A stretch of 64,000 bases of DNA from the NCBI RefSeq assembly GCF_000473045.1, contig NZ_AXAY01000034.1, positions 1-64,000 on the forward strand, given 5' to 3'. Within the stretch, counting starts at the first letter, position 1; each line of letters opens with the position of its first letter. The position numbers were made by a program, and so were the translations under genes. The DNA comes from Bradyrhizobium sp. WSM3983 (GTDB taxonomy: Bacteria > Pseudomonadota > Alphaproteobacteria > Rhizobiales > Xanthobacteraceae). The notes below the pieces were generated by a model. The model made no database searches and was not told the origin of the DNA. It was given only the letters and a program-made list of their open reading frames with translations. This document shows positions 30,601 through 39,135 of the stretch, piece after piece.

Positions 30601-30854
30601 ACATGCTCGACGCCGTCAATGCCCTTGACGATGGATTCCAGCGGCTTGGTGACGAGCTCGACGGCATCCGGTCCGCGCAGGCCGTCGGCATTGACGCGGA
30701 TATCGACCATGGGAACGCTGATCTGCGGTTCCTCCTCGCGCGGAATCGCGACGACGGCGATGAGCCCGACGACGAGCGCGCCAAGCAGGAACAGCGGCGT
30801 GAGCGGCGATGCGATGGTGGCCTTGGTGAGCCGGCCGGAGAGCCCGAGGGTCAC
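27627..30854 (-). CDS. RND efflux transporter
   Basis: A 1075-residue inner-membrane RND pump. It begins [20 protein letters not shown], has TM1 ([23 protein letters not shown]), a first periplasmic loop, TM2-6 with [20 protein letters not shown], and the repeated second half ending with TM7-12 ([21 protein letters not shown]). This is the usual twelve-helix pattern. Substrate is not evident. The GTG start overlaps the adaptor stop by 4 nt (GTGA), so the two are coupled. The frame stays open upstream through the adaptor gene, but that part is not coding. Confidence 0.92.
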   Translation of the reverse strand: [1075 protein letters not shown]

Positions 30855-31861
30855 GGCCGCACCAGTTGGTCGCCGACGTTGATACCGGAGAGGATTTCGA
30901 GCCCGTCGGGAAGCGCGGGCATCGGCATTTCGCGACCGCGCTGCACCGGCACGTCGACCATTTCGCCGCCCTTCCGAAGCCGGACGTAGTCGATCCCGAA
31001 CCGGGTCGTCACGTAGCTTGCCGGAATGACGAAGGCAGACCGCGCTCCGCCAGAAATCCACACCCGCAGCCTGTCGCCGACGAAATATTCACCAAGCCCG
31101 TCGACCGTCGCATCCGCGATCACGCGACCTTCCTCGATCTGAGGGTAGACGAGGTCGATCGCACCCCATTTGGAGGCCTCTCCGGCAAGCTCCGCGCCGT
31201 CGATGCGAATCCTGTCGCCCGCCTTCAGGAAGCGGGCATGCCGCTCCGGCACGCGCAGCCGCAACTTGAAATTCTGTTGCGCAACCGTGACGATGGGATC
31301 GCCGGCCAGCACGACAGATCCCACGGCAATGAGCCGCTTCAGCACACGCCCGTCGGCCGGCGCGAGCACGCGCCCCTGGTTGAGCTGCTCGTTGATCACA
31401 GCACGCTCGGCGGTCTTGGCGCGCAGGCCATTGTCGGCCACGTTGAGCGCCGTGCGCTGCTCGTCGAGCTTCACGCGCGGCAGAATGCCACGCTCGACCA
31501 GCCCCTCCGTCCGGGTGAAGTCGATCTGCGCCTGATTGGCCTGGGCCTGAAGCGCCTCCATCTGCGCATCCAGCGACCTCATCTGGAGAACGAGCTTTTC
31601 GTCCCCGATGGTCGCAATCGTCTGGCCAGCGGTGACGCGGTCACCCTCCCTCACGTCGAGCCGCGCCACCGTGCCGCCGATTCTCCCGCGCGCGGGCACG
31701 ACGCTGATGCTTTCGACCGTCGCGAAGACAGCCTTCTCGTCCGTAACCGGCTGTTGCGCCACGGTCAGGGCTTCCGCCGCGGCGAGGTTCGTCGGCACGG
31801 CAACGGCCGCAACAGCCGCTGCCAGGCGCAGAGCTCGCATGAGATTCGTTCGCATGGTCAT
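30851..31861 (-). CDS. RND periplasmic adaptor (membrane fusion protein)
   Basis: A 336-residue HlyD/AcrA-type adaptor linking the pump to an outer-membrane channel. A signal sequence (MRTNLMRALRLAAAVAAVAV) is followed by the lipoyl half-motifs ISVVPARGRIGGTVARLDVREGDRVTAGQ and APADGRVLKRLIAVGSVV on either side of a helical hairpin rich in Gln/Ala (MEALQAQANQAQIDFTRTEG). A beta-barrel domain ends it. The start at 31861 is the best fit; 31855 and 31912 are alternatives. It lies about 106 nt downstream of the bigR-type gene. Confidence 0.9.
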   Translation of the reverse strand: MTMRTNLMRALRLAAAVAAVAVPTNLAAAEALTVAQQPVTDEKAVFATVESISVVPARGRIGGTVARLDVREGDRVTAGQTIATIGDEKLVLQMRSLDAQMEALQAQANQAQIDFTRTEGLVERGILPRVKLDEQRTALNVADNGLRAKTAERAVINEQLNQGRVLAPADGRVLKRLIAVGSVVLAGDPIVTVAQQNFKLRLRVPERHARFLKAGDRIRIDGAELAGEASKWGAIDLVYPQIEEGRVIADATVDGLGEYFVGDRLRVWISGGARSAFVIPASYVTTRFGIDYVRLRKGGEMVDVPVQRGREMPMPALPDGLEILSGINVGDQLVRP

Positions 31862-31967
31862 CGAACCTTCGCACCGCGGCTGCGGCGCTCCTTCTTTCAT
31901 ATTCACCATCATTGGCGGAGGGCTTGTTGATCTCGCTCAACGCGCCACTCCGAACGCGCGCGTAGGT

Positions 31968-32288
31968 TCATCTCGTCTTTACGGACTTCGGTGCGCAGAA
32001 AACCTGGTAGAGCGTCTTGAGCACCTCGCGCGCGGGCTCGCTTGCGATCGAATAGAAGATCGTCTGCCCATCGCGTCGTGCCGACACCAGGCCATCCTTG
32101 CGTAGCAGCGCGAGGTGCTGTGAAACCGTGGAATCCCGCAAGGACAGGAATTCGGCGAGCTCGCCAACCGAACGTTCGCCATCGATGAGCTGGCAGATGA
32201 TCAGGAGCCGGTGCCTGTTGGACAGCGCCTTCAAAAGTTCGCTCGCCTGATCGGCTGCCTGCTCCATGACTTCGCTATTTATTTTCAT
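31968..32288 (-). CDS. bigR: BigR/SqrR-type ArsR-family repressor
   Basis: A 106-residue winged-helix repressor. The HTH is RSVGELAEFLSLRDSTVSQHLALLRKDGLV. Two cysteines, C32 (LLIICQL) and C98 (YQVFCAP), are 66 residues apart, the same spacing as the persulfide-sensing pair of BigR and SqrR. Metal-binding ligands of ArsR/SmtB are lacking. It should lose DNA binding when sulfide-derived persulfides link the two cysteines. It is divergent from a sulfide:quinone reductase gene and upstream of the pump genes. The start at 32288 places it next to its probable operator. Confidence 0.88.
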   Translation of the reverse strand: MKINSEVMEQAADQASELLKALSNRHRLLIICQLIDGERSVGELAEFLSLRDSTVSQHLALLRKDGLVSARRDGQTIFYSIASEPAREVLKTLYQVFCAPKSVKTR

Positions 32289-32290
32289 AG

Positions 32291-32306
32291 TTGCGTATAT
32301 ACGCAA
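32291..32306. promoter_or_regulatory. Palindromic operator between bigR and sqr
   Basis: TTGCGTATATACGCAA is a perfect 16-bp palindrome 3 nt upstream of the repressor start, in an AT-rich divergent promoter region. It is the likely binding site of the BigR-type repressor, controlling both directions. Binding is inferred. Confidence 0.7.
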
Positions 32307-32381
32307 TTACGAATATATTGTCAAGTATCTGCACGACAGCCGGGCTGAACCGGCGGAGCAATCGATCCAATGGAGGTGACC

Positions 32382-33668
32382 ATGGCGGAAGTCGTCGTAA
32401 TCGGAGCTGGTCTGAGCGGAACGCTGATGGCCTATGAATTGCTGCCGCAGTTGAGAAAGGAAGATCGCCTCAGCGTGGTGTCGCAGGGCGCGATCTATCA
32501 CTTCGTCCCGTCCAATCCCTGGGTTGCGGTCGGCTGGCGCAAGCAGAGTGATATCGAGATCGATCTCGCCGACATCATGAAACGCAAGGGCGTGAACCTG
32601 ATGACGCAGGGCGCCCGCCGCGTCCATCCTGCCGAGAATCGTGTCGAGCTCGGCGACGGCACGTCCGTCAACTACGATTATCTGGTCGTCGCAACCGGCC
32701 CCGAACTCGCCTTCGACGAGATCCCCGGCCTCGGGCCGCAGGGCCACACCCAATCGATCTGTCACGTCGATCATGCGATGCAGGCCAGAGAAGCGTTCGA
32801 GAAGCTCGCGGCCAATCCCGGACCGGTCGTGATCGGTGCGGTCCAGGGCGCCTCCTGTTTCGGCCCGGCCTACGAGTTCCTGTTCATCCTCGAAACCGAG
32901 TTGCGCCGCCGCAAGCTGCGCGACCGGGTGCCGATGACATTCGTCACGTCAGAGCCCTATATCGGCCATCTCGGCCTCGACGGCGTCGGCGACACCAAGG
33001 GCCTGCTGGAAAGCGAGATGCGCGAGAAGCACATCAAGTGGATCACCAACGCGCGCGTGGACAGCGTCAGTTCGGGCATGATGTCAGTCGAGGAACTGGC
33101 CGAAAACGGTACGGCCCACAAGGCGCACGACCTGCCTTTCGCCTATTCGATGATGCTGCCGGCGTTCCGCGGCGTCGAGGCCGTCCGCGGCATCGAGAGG
33201 CTGACTAATCCGCGCGGTTTTGTTGTCGTCGACAAGCATCAGCGCAACCCGGTCTTCTCCAACGTCTTCGCAGTCGGCGTCTGCGTGGCGATCGCCCCGG
33301 TCGGCACGACTCCCGTGCCGGTCGGCGTGCCCAAGACCGGCTTCATGATCGAATCGATGGTAACTGCGACGGCGCTGAATATCGGCGCGCTGCTCCGGGG
33401 CAAGGAGCCGACCGCGCAGCCGACCTGGAACGCGATCTGCCTGGCGGATTTTGGTGATACCGGCGTCGCCTTCCTGGCCCAGCCGCAGATTCCGCCGCGC
33501 AACGTCAACTGGTCGTCCAAGGGCGAGTGGGTGCACTACGCCAAGGTGGCGTTCGAAAAATATTTCCTGCGCAAGATGCGCCGCGGCGAGAGCGAGCCGT
33601 TCTATGAGCGCTTCCTGCTCGACAAGCTGAACATCGCCAAGATCAAGGAGGTCAGGACCGGCACATGA
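32382..33668 (+). CDS. sqr: Sulfide:quinone oxidoreductase
   Basis: A 428-residue FAD enzyme that oxidises sulfide and passes electrons to quinone. FAD motifs: VVVIGAGLSGTLMAYEL at the N-terminus and YDYLVVATGPELAF. The catalytic cysteines C127, C159 (VQGASCFGPAYEF) and C353 (AICLADFGD) match the three-cysteine pattern of SQRs (C128/C160/C356 in the Acidithiobacillus enzyme). The C-terminal helices (VHYAKVAFEKYFLRKM) suit membrane attachment. The ATG at 32382 follows GGAGGTGACC. First gene of the rightward arm of the bigR locus. Confidence 0.9.
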   Translation: MAEVVVIGAGLSGTLMAYELLPQLRKEDRLSVVSQGAIYHFVPSNPWVAVGWRKQSDIEIDLADIMKRKGVNLMTQGARRVHPAENRVELGDGTSVNYDYLVVATGPELAFDEIPGLGPQGHTQSICHVDHAMQAREAFEKLAANPGPVVIGAVQGASCFGPAYEFLFILETELRRRKLRDRVPMTFVTSEPYIGHLGLDGVGDTKGLLESEMREKHIKWITNARVDSVSSGMMSVEELAENGTAHKAHDLPFAYSMMLPAFRGVEAVRGIERLTNPRGFVVVDKHQRNPVFSNVFAVGVCVAIAPVGTTPVPVGVPKTGFMIESMVTATALNIGALLRGKEPTAQPTWNAICLADFGDTGVAFLAQPQIPPRNVNWSSKGEWVHYAKVAFEKYFLRKMRRGESEPFYERFLLDKLNIAKIKEVRTGT

Positions 33669-33769
33669 GCCAGATGCGATGGATGCGCGCAGCATCGTCG
33701 CCTGGACCGAGACCAGCCTTGCCCGTTCTTGCCCGATCCTGACCTCATCACCTCTCAAAGGAGTTTGCC

Positions 33770-33973
33770 ATGAATGTCGATAAAGCCGTTCTCGCTTTCG
33801 CAGGCCTCGTCGTCCTGCTCGGACTCGCGCTCGGCACTTACGTCAACGCCTACTGGTACCTGCTGACGGCGTTCGCCGGCCTGAACATGATCCAGGCCTC
33901 ATTCACCGGCTTCTGCCCGGCGGCGATCGTTTTCAAGAAGCTTGGGCTGCGGGGCGGCTGCGCGTTCTCATAA
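33770..33973 (+). CDS. DUF2892 (YgaP-type) membrane protein
   Basis: A 67-residue protein with two membrane helices (AVLAFAGLVVLLGLALGTYV and YWYLLTAFAGLNMIQASFTG) and the DUF2892 signature FTGFCPAAIVFKKLGLRGGC. The two cysteines flank the second helix end. This domain often accompanies sulfurtransferase and sulfide-oxidation genes, as here. GGAGTTTGCC precedes the ATG. Role unknown. Confidence 0.85.
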   Translation: MNVDKAVLAFAGLVVLLGLALGTYVNAYWYLLTAFAGLNMIQASFTGFCPAAIVFKKLGLRGGCAFS

Positions 33974-34016
33974 GCTCACGGACATAGCCGCAAACGTTGC
34001 TGCGGGGAAATTTGCC

Positions 34017-35456
34017 ATGACCGACGACACCTTCATCGAGGGACCGCTCTACGAGAAGCGCAAGAAGGTGTATCCGCAATCGGTCCACGGCCCCTTCCGC
34101 CGCATCAAATGGGCGATCCTCTGCGTCACGCTCGGGACCTATTATCTGCTGCCGTTCGTGCGCTGGAATCGCGGGTCTGGTCTGCCTGACCAGGCCGTGC
34201 TGATCGACCTCCCGCACCGCCGCTTCTACTTCTTCTTCATCGAGCTGTGGCCGCAGGAGGTGTACTACTTCACAGGTCTCCTGATCATCGCGGCGATGAC
34301 GCTGTTCCTGATGAACGCCGTCGCGGGCCGGCTGTGGTGCGGCTACATGTGCCCACAGACGGTGTGGACCGACCTATTCTACGCGGTCGAACGCTGGGTC
34401 GAGGGCGATCGGCGTGAGCGCATGCTCGGCGACAAGCGGAGCTGGAGCTTCGACCATCTCCGCAAGGTCGCGTTGAAGCACTTTCTCTGGATCATGATCG
34501 CCTGGTGGACCGGCGGCGCGTGGGTGCTGTATTTCGCCGACGCGCCGACGCTGGTGAAGGAACTGGCGACCTTCGAGGCGCCCTTCATCGCCTATCTCTG
34601 GATCGGCATTCTCACTGCCACGACTTACGTCTTTGCCGGTCACGCCCGCGAGCAGGTCTGCATCTACATGTGCCCATGGCCGCGCATCCAGGCGGCGCTG
34701 ACCGACGAATGGGCGCTCAACGTCACCTATCGGCGTGATCGCGGCGAACCGCGCATGTCGGTGAAGAAGGCGGAAGCAGTCCGCGCCCATGGCGAGGTCG
34801 CCGGCGACTGCGTCGACTGCCATCAGTGCATCAATGTCTGCCCGACCGGCGTGGACATCCGCCACGGCATCCAGCTCGGCTGCATCCAGTGCGGCCTGTG
34901 CATCGACGCCTGCAACAACGTCATGCGAGAGATCGGCCGGCCAGCCGGTTTGATCGGCTACGACACCGACATCAACATGCAGCGCCGCCGCGACGGCAAG
35001 GCGCCGATCTACCGCGTGATCCGCCCGCGCACGCTGATCTATGCCGCGGCCATCGCCGTCGTCGGCAGCATCATGCTCTATACGCTCGCCACGCGCGCAA
35101 CGATGGACGTCAACGTGCTGCATGAGCGCAATCCGCTGTTCGTTCAGCTCTCGGACTGCGGCGTGCGCAACGACTACACTGTACGCATTCTCAACAAGGG
35201 CGCGCAGCGATCGTTCGCGCTCGAGCTCTCCGGCCTGCCGGGCGCGACCATTCGCGTCGCGGGCGTCGAGACCGGGCCAGACGGCAAGCCGGTCGTCGAG
35301 GTCGGCCAGGATCAGACCCGCGAGGTCAGGCTGTCGGCGCAGGTCAACCCAGCTCATCTGCCGCAGACCTCTCGCGAGATCGAGATCGGGATCACCGATA
35401 TTGCCGGCGGCGGACATGCAAGCGCCAGCGACCATTTCATACCGGCAGGCCAGTGA
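34017..35456 (+). CDS. CcoG/RdxA/FixG-like polyferredoxin
   Basis: A 479-residue membrane ferredoxin. After several transmembrane helices (LTLFLMNAVAGRLWCGYMCPQTVW holds a CxxxCP) come the two 4Fe-4S motifs CVDCHQCINVCP and CIQCGLCIDACN, then another helix (LIYAAAIAVVGSIMLYTLA) and a C-terminal IgG-like domain. This is the layout of CcoG, a Cu(II) reductase for cbb3 oxidase assembly. No ccoNOP genes are in the window, so this copy is separate and probably serves the sulfide response. It lies 43 nt after the DUF2892 gene. Confidence 0.88.
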   Translation: MTDDTFIEGPLYEKRKKVYPQSVHGPFRRIKWAILCVTLGTYYLLPFVRWNRGSGLPDQAVLIDLPHRRFYFFFIELWPQEVYYFTGLLIIAAMTLFLMNAVAGRLWCGYMCPQTVWTDLFYAVERWVEGDRRERMLGDKRSWSFDHLRKVALKHFLWIMIAWWTGGAWVLYFADAPTLVKELATFEAPFIAYLWIGILTATTYVFAGHAREQVCIYMCPWPRIQAALTDEWALNVTYRRDRGEPRMSVKKAEAVRAHGEVAGDCVDCHQCINVCPTGVDIRHGIQLGCIQCGLCIDACNNVMREIGRPAGLIGYDTDINMQRRRDGKAPIYRVIRPRTLIYAAAIAVVGSIMLYTLATRATMDVNVLHERNPLFVQLSDCGVRNDYTVRILNKGAQRSFALELSGLPGATIRVAGVETGPDGKPVVEVGQDQTREVRLSAQVNPAHLPQTSREIEIGITDIAGGGHASASDHFIPAGQ

Positions 35457-35618
35457 CAGCACCCGCATCCAATGCAGCATCCGGCGGCCGAATGCTCAAT
35501 GAGACATTAACAATACCACTCGAATTGAAGCGGCGTCCCAACGGGATTTACCAATCTTTGCGCTAAGCATGACCGCGTAACGCCGGCTCTAGGCTAGCGT
35601 GAACGGGGACGACGGGAC

Positions 35619-36782
35619 GTGATCGACATCGCGCATCAGGCTGCGATCAATCCGGCATCGGCAAAGGACGCCGCGCGCGCGCTCGTGCCGCTCACGGCGA
35701 TCGAGCCCGGTCAGTGGCGCGCGCTGGCGCAGCGGGCGGTCGAGCCGAACGGCTATTATTTGCCCGCCTGGGAGCTCGCCGTCAGCGCAACAGCGCGCGG
35801 CCGTATCGGCGCCTCGGCCCTGTCCGTCTGCGGCGGCTCTTCGACGCGGCTGATCGGTTTGATGCCGGTCGTCTCGCTCTGGCAAGCCTGGAAAATCCCC
35901 CTGCCCGCGCTGGTGAGCGCGCATCCCTATGGCACGCTGTGCAGCCCGCTGATCGACCGCGACGCTTCGATCGAGGCCGCGACGCGCCTGCTGCAACGCG
36001 CGCGCGAGGCTGGCGCGCATGCGCTGATCCTGCGCGACGTCGCGCTTGACGGCGCCGCGATGGCGTCGCTCAAGGAAACGCTCGGCCAGGCCGGCCTGAG
36101 GCCACGCGTGCTCGGCTCCTATGTCCGCGCCAGCCTCGATTCGACACAGGATGGCGTCAAGCTGTTGCACGAGGCTCTCGGCACCAAGAAACTCAAGGAG
36201 CTGCGCCGCCAGCGCCATCGCCTGGAGGAGCATGGCGCGATCAGCTTCGACGTCGCGCGCAAGCCCGACGAGATCAAGCCCGCGCTCGAAACCTTCCTGC
36301 AGCTCGAAGCCAGCGGCTGGAAAGGCAAGCGCGGCACCGCGCTGATTCAGGATGCAGGCGATGCGACCTTCATTCGCCGCGCCGTCCCGGCGCTTGCGGA
36401 AACCGCGCAGTGCGAGATCGTCACCTTGCGCGCCGGGGCGACGCCCGTAGCCGCCGGTATCGTGCTGCGCCACCAGGACCGCGCCTTCTTCTTCAAGCTC
36501 GGCATCGATGAGCGCTTTACGAAATATTCGCCAGGCGTGCAGCTCACGCTCGATCTGACGCGTCATCTCTGCGCCGACCCCTCCATTGCGAGTGCGGATT
36601 CCACTGCAAGCGCCGATCATCCCATGATCAACCCGATCTGGCGCGGGCGCTTTGCGATCGGCGATGTGCTGATCCCGCTGCGACGGCATGATCCGATGGT
36701 GGCGCTGATTCACGGAGCGCTGGTCGCGCGTGGCTTGGCGCGCGAGACAGCGCGCCGCGCGATCCACCTCCTCCGCAAGTAG
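35619..36782 (+). CDS. GNAT-type (CelD/BioF2-like) acyltransferase
   Basis: A 387-residue protein with two GNAT-like halves. The second holds LKELRRQRHRLEEHG, LQLEASGWKGKRGTAL and the long strand-helix block PVAAGIVLRHQDRAFFFKLGIDERFTKYSPGVQLTLDL, the signature of the acetyltransf_6 (CelD) group linked to polysaccharide synthesis. A GTG start follows GGGGACGACGGGAC. It is alone between unrelated genes. Substrate unknown. Confidence 0.8.
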   Translation: MIDIAHQAAINPASAKDAARALVPLTAIEPGQWRALAQRAVEPNGYYLPAWELAVSATARGRIGASALSVCGGSSTRLIGLMPVVSLWQAWKIPLPALVSAHPYGTLCSPLIDRDASIEAATRLLQRAREAGAHALILRDVALDGAAMASLKETLGQAGLRPRVLGSYVRASLDSTQDGVKLLHEALGTKKLKELRRQRHRLEEHGAISFDVARKPDEIKPALETFLQLEASGWKGKRGTALIQDAGDATFIRRAVPALAETAQCEIVTLRAGATPVAAGIVLRHQDRAFFFKLGIDERFTKYSPGVQLTLDLTRHLCADPSIASADSTASADHPMINPIWRGRFAIGDVLIPLRRHDPMVALIHGALVARGLARETARRAIHLLRK

Positions 36783-36789
36783 GCGCGCG

Positions 36790-37455
36790 TTACTCCGCTG
36801 CCTGCGCGTTGATCTCCGCCGAAACCTGGCGGATGGCACGCGCGAGCATGTTCGGATCCTGCGCGCCGGAAACGGCGTATTTCTGCGCGAACACATAGGT
36901 CGGCACGCCGGAGATGCCCTTCTCGGCGGCTTCCTGCGCATCCGCCGATACGCGCGCGACGTCCTCGTCGGTGGCTAGGCGCTTGCGCATGTCGTCGGCA
37001 TCGAGGCCGATATCGGCCGCCGCCTGCACCAGCACGTTGAGGTCAGTGAGATCGCCACCATCGCGGAAATAAAGCTCCATCAGGCGCTGCTTCATCTCGG
37101 GCGCCTTGCCGATCGCCTCGGCCCACAGGATCAGGCGGTGACAGTCGGTCGTGTTGGGCTGGCGCGCGACCAGCTCCGGCTTGTAGACGAGGCCCTCATC
37201 GGTGGCGGCCGCGACCACACGCCCCGCAATGCCCTTATAGGCCTCGACAGAACCGAACTTGGTGGTGAGATAATCCTCGCGGCTGATGCCCTCGCGCGGC
37301 ACCCAGGGATTGAGGAAGAAGGGGCGGAAATTCAGCTTGACCGGAACGTCCGGCACGAGCGCGAGCGCGCTCTCGATCCGGTGCTTGCCAATATAGCACC
37401 AGGGGCACACCACGTCGGAGACGACATCGATCTGGAGCGGTTTTAGGGTGCTCAT
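36790..37455 (-). CDS. DsbA-family (FrnE-like) oxidoreductase
   Basis: A 221-residue cytoplasmic thioredoxin-fold protein. The active site is CPWC in VVSDVVCPWCYIGKHRIE. The inserted helical domain includes NTTDCHRLILWAEA, and the C-terminal SGVPTYVFAQKYAVSGAQDP carries the cis-proline (GVP). This is the FrnE/2-hydroxychromene isomerase-like group. TAAGGAGGCGCCCC precedes the ATG at 37455. No signal peptide. Confidence 0.9.
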   Translation of the reverse strand: MSTLKPLQIDVVSDVVCPWCYIGKHRIESALALVPDVPVKLNFRPFFLNPWVPREGISREDYLTTKFGSVEAYKGIAGRVVAAATDEGLVYKPELVARQPNTTDCHRLILWAEAIGKAPEMKQRLMELYFRDGGDLTDLNVLVQAAADIGLDADDMRKRLATDEDVARVSADAQEAAEKGISGVPTYVFAQKYAVSGAQDPNMLARAIRQVSAEINAQAAE

Positions 37456-37534
37456 GGGGCGCCTCCTTATGGTGCAGGGTTCGCCCAAACATAAGCCGAA
37501 CCCGCCCCGAGGCAAGGGTGCTAGGTCAAGGATG

Positions 37535-38356
37535 CTAGGTCATGGCCGCGGCCATCTGTTTCAGCCACCCGCCGGTGCGCTCGTCGGCCGGAAAGAACGT
37601 CTCCAGCGCGAGCTCTGACAGGGTGATGTCGACGGGCGTACCGAACACCATGGTCGTAGAGAAGAAACTTAGTATCTCTCCCTCATGACGCAGCTTGAAG
37701 GGGATCGCGACATTGTCGGTCGACAGCGGTCCCGAGCGCGCCGGAATGGGATAGCTCTTGAGGTCATTGTAGAGCTTGATCAGCTCGGGATCGGCCGTCG
37801 CCTCGCATTGCCGGTGCAGCCGCTCGAGCAGATGCGCGCACCACTCCGCAAGATTGACGGTGCGGGGCGCCAGCCCCTCGGGATGAAAGGCGAGCCGCAA
37901 CACGTTGAGGGGCTGGCCGAGCAGCCGCTCGGGAATGCCGGCGAGCAGCGGTGCCACCATGCGGTTGGCGGAGACCAGGTTCCAGTGCCGGTCATAGGCC
38001 AGCGCCGGATTGGGCTCGTGCGCCTTGAGGACGAGGTCGATCGCCTGGCGAGCTGATTTCAAGGCGGGATCCTCCAGCGGACGCTGCGGAAAGGCCGGCG
38101 CGTAGCCGGCCGCGACCAGCAGCACATTGCGTTCGCGCAAGGGCACGTCGAGGCGCTCGGCGAGCCTCAGCACCACCTCGCGCGACGGCGCGGCGCGGCC
38201 GGTTTCGACGAAACTCAGATGCCGCGCGGAAATCTCGGCCTCGCCCGCGAGATCGAGCTGGCTCATGCGGCGGCGCTGCCGCCATTCGCGCAAATGATCG
38301 CCGATATGGATCGGCTGGCTGCGTTCGGCCTGTGCCGTGGATGCATGTGCGTTCAT
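37535..38356 (-). CDS. XRE regulator with MmyB-like ligand domain
   Basis: A 273-residue regulator. Residues 17-75 form a Cro/XRE helix-turn-helix (LREWRQRRRMSQLDLAGEAEISARHLSFVETGRAAPSREVVLRLAE). The rest is the MmyB-type PAS-like ligand domain (AYDRHWNLVSANRMVAPLL, PRTVNLAEWCAHLLERL, FFPADERTG). It is divergent from a small gene at 38458 and probably represses it. Ligand unknown. The ATG at 38356 gives the family start. Confidence 0.9.
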   Translation of the reverse strand: MNAHASTAQAERSQPIHIGDHLREWRQRRRMSQLDLAGEAEISARHLSFVETGRAAPSREVVLRLAERLDVPLRERNVLLVAAGYAPAFPQRPLEDPALKSARQAIDLVLKAHEPNPALAYDRHWNLVSANRMVAPLLAGIPERLLGQPLNVLRLAFHPEGLAPRTVNLAEWCAHLLERLHRQCEATADPELIKLYNDLKSYPIPARSGPLSTDNVAIPFKLRHEGEILSFFSTTMVFGTPVDITLSELALETFFPADERTGGWLKQMAAAMT

Positions 38357-38457
38357 GGTCGGAAATCTACCACGCACATTTCGCCCCATCCATTACCCCC
38401 GAGGTAATCGAATTGGGGCTTTGACCGGCGCATCTTCCGTCACGACAGGAGATGACC

Positions 38458-38700
38458 ATGATCGTGCTGCTGCTCTACCGCTCTCTCGCCGACCACATCC
38501 TGCCTCGAATCGTTTCTTGGGCCGTGACGTTCGCGACCCGGATGCTGGCACGCGGGCTCAACATGCCCGAGCCGCTGGTGCATTCGACCGGCGACTATGT
38601 CGTCGCGCAGGTCACGGCCTTCGAGCACAGCGTCGGCAGAAGCCTCTGCCCATTTCGCCTCGCCCGACTGCTCCGCGCCTGGTGGCGTGGATTGCATTGA
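38458..38700 (+). CDS. Small hypothetical protein beside the XRE regulator
   Basis: An 80-residue protein (MIVLLLYRSLADHILPRIVS) with one weak hydrophobic stretch and a basic C-terminus. CAGGAGATGACC precedes the start. It is divergent from the XRE gene and followed by a membrane-protein gene 36 nt downstream. No family recognised; coding is plausible from the ribosome site and spacing. Confidence 0.5.
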   Translation: MIVLLLYRSLADHILPRIVSWAVTFATRMLARGLNMPEPLVHSTGDYVVAQVTAFEHSVGRSLCPFRLARLLRAWWRGLH

Positions 38701-38736
38701 GTTCACCCCAAGCCAACCCAACCATGGAGACCTCTG

Positions 38737-39135
38737 ATGATCGACGCATCCACTTTTTTGCGCCGTGCCCTGCTCGCCGACGCCGTGTTCAGCGGTGTCG
38801 CCGCGCTCGGCCTCACCTTCGGCGCCGGCGCGTTCGCGACTTTGTTCAACCTGCCTGAAGCGCTGTTGCGCGAGACCGGCCTGTTCCTGATCGCCTACAC
38901 CGCACTGGTCGGCTGGCTCGCCTCGCGCACAGCGGTGCCGAAGCCACTCGTGCTCCTGGTCGTGGTCGGCAACGCGGCCTGGACGGTGGGCAGCATCGCG
39001 CTGCTGTTCTCGGGCGCAGTATTGCCGAACCTCGCCGGCGAGCTGATGGTCGTGGCGCAGGCGATCGCCACCGGCGTGTTCGCCGAGTTGCAATATGTGG
39101 GCTTGCGGAAGAGCGGGAGCGTCGTGGCGGCGTGA
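38737..39135 (+). CDS. Four-helix membrane protein
   Basis: A 132-residue protein with four hydrophobic segments (ADAVFSGVAALGLTFGAGAF, TGLFLIAYTALVGWLAS, PLVLLVVVGNAAWTVGSIALLFSG, ELMVVAQAIATGVFAEL). Such small proteins usually sit in the inner membrane; function unknown. A GGAGACCTCTG leader precedes the ATG. It is probably co-transcribed with the preceding small gene, under the divergent XRE regulator. Confidence 0.75.
   Translation: MIDASTFLRRALLADAVFSGVAALGLTFGAGAFATLFNLPEALLRETGLFLIAYTALVGWLASRTAVPKPLVLLVVVGNAAWTVGSIALLFSGAVLPNLAGELMVVAQAIATGVFAELQYVGLRKSGSVVAA

Noticed and set aside
30855..31061. N-terminal extension of the RND pump
   Set aside because: It lies within the adaptor gene in another frame; the GTG at 30854 with GTGA overlap gives the normal RND start.
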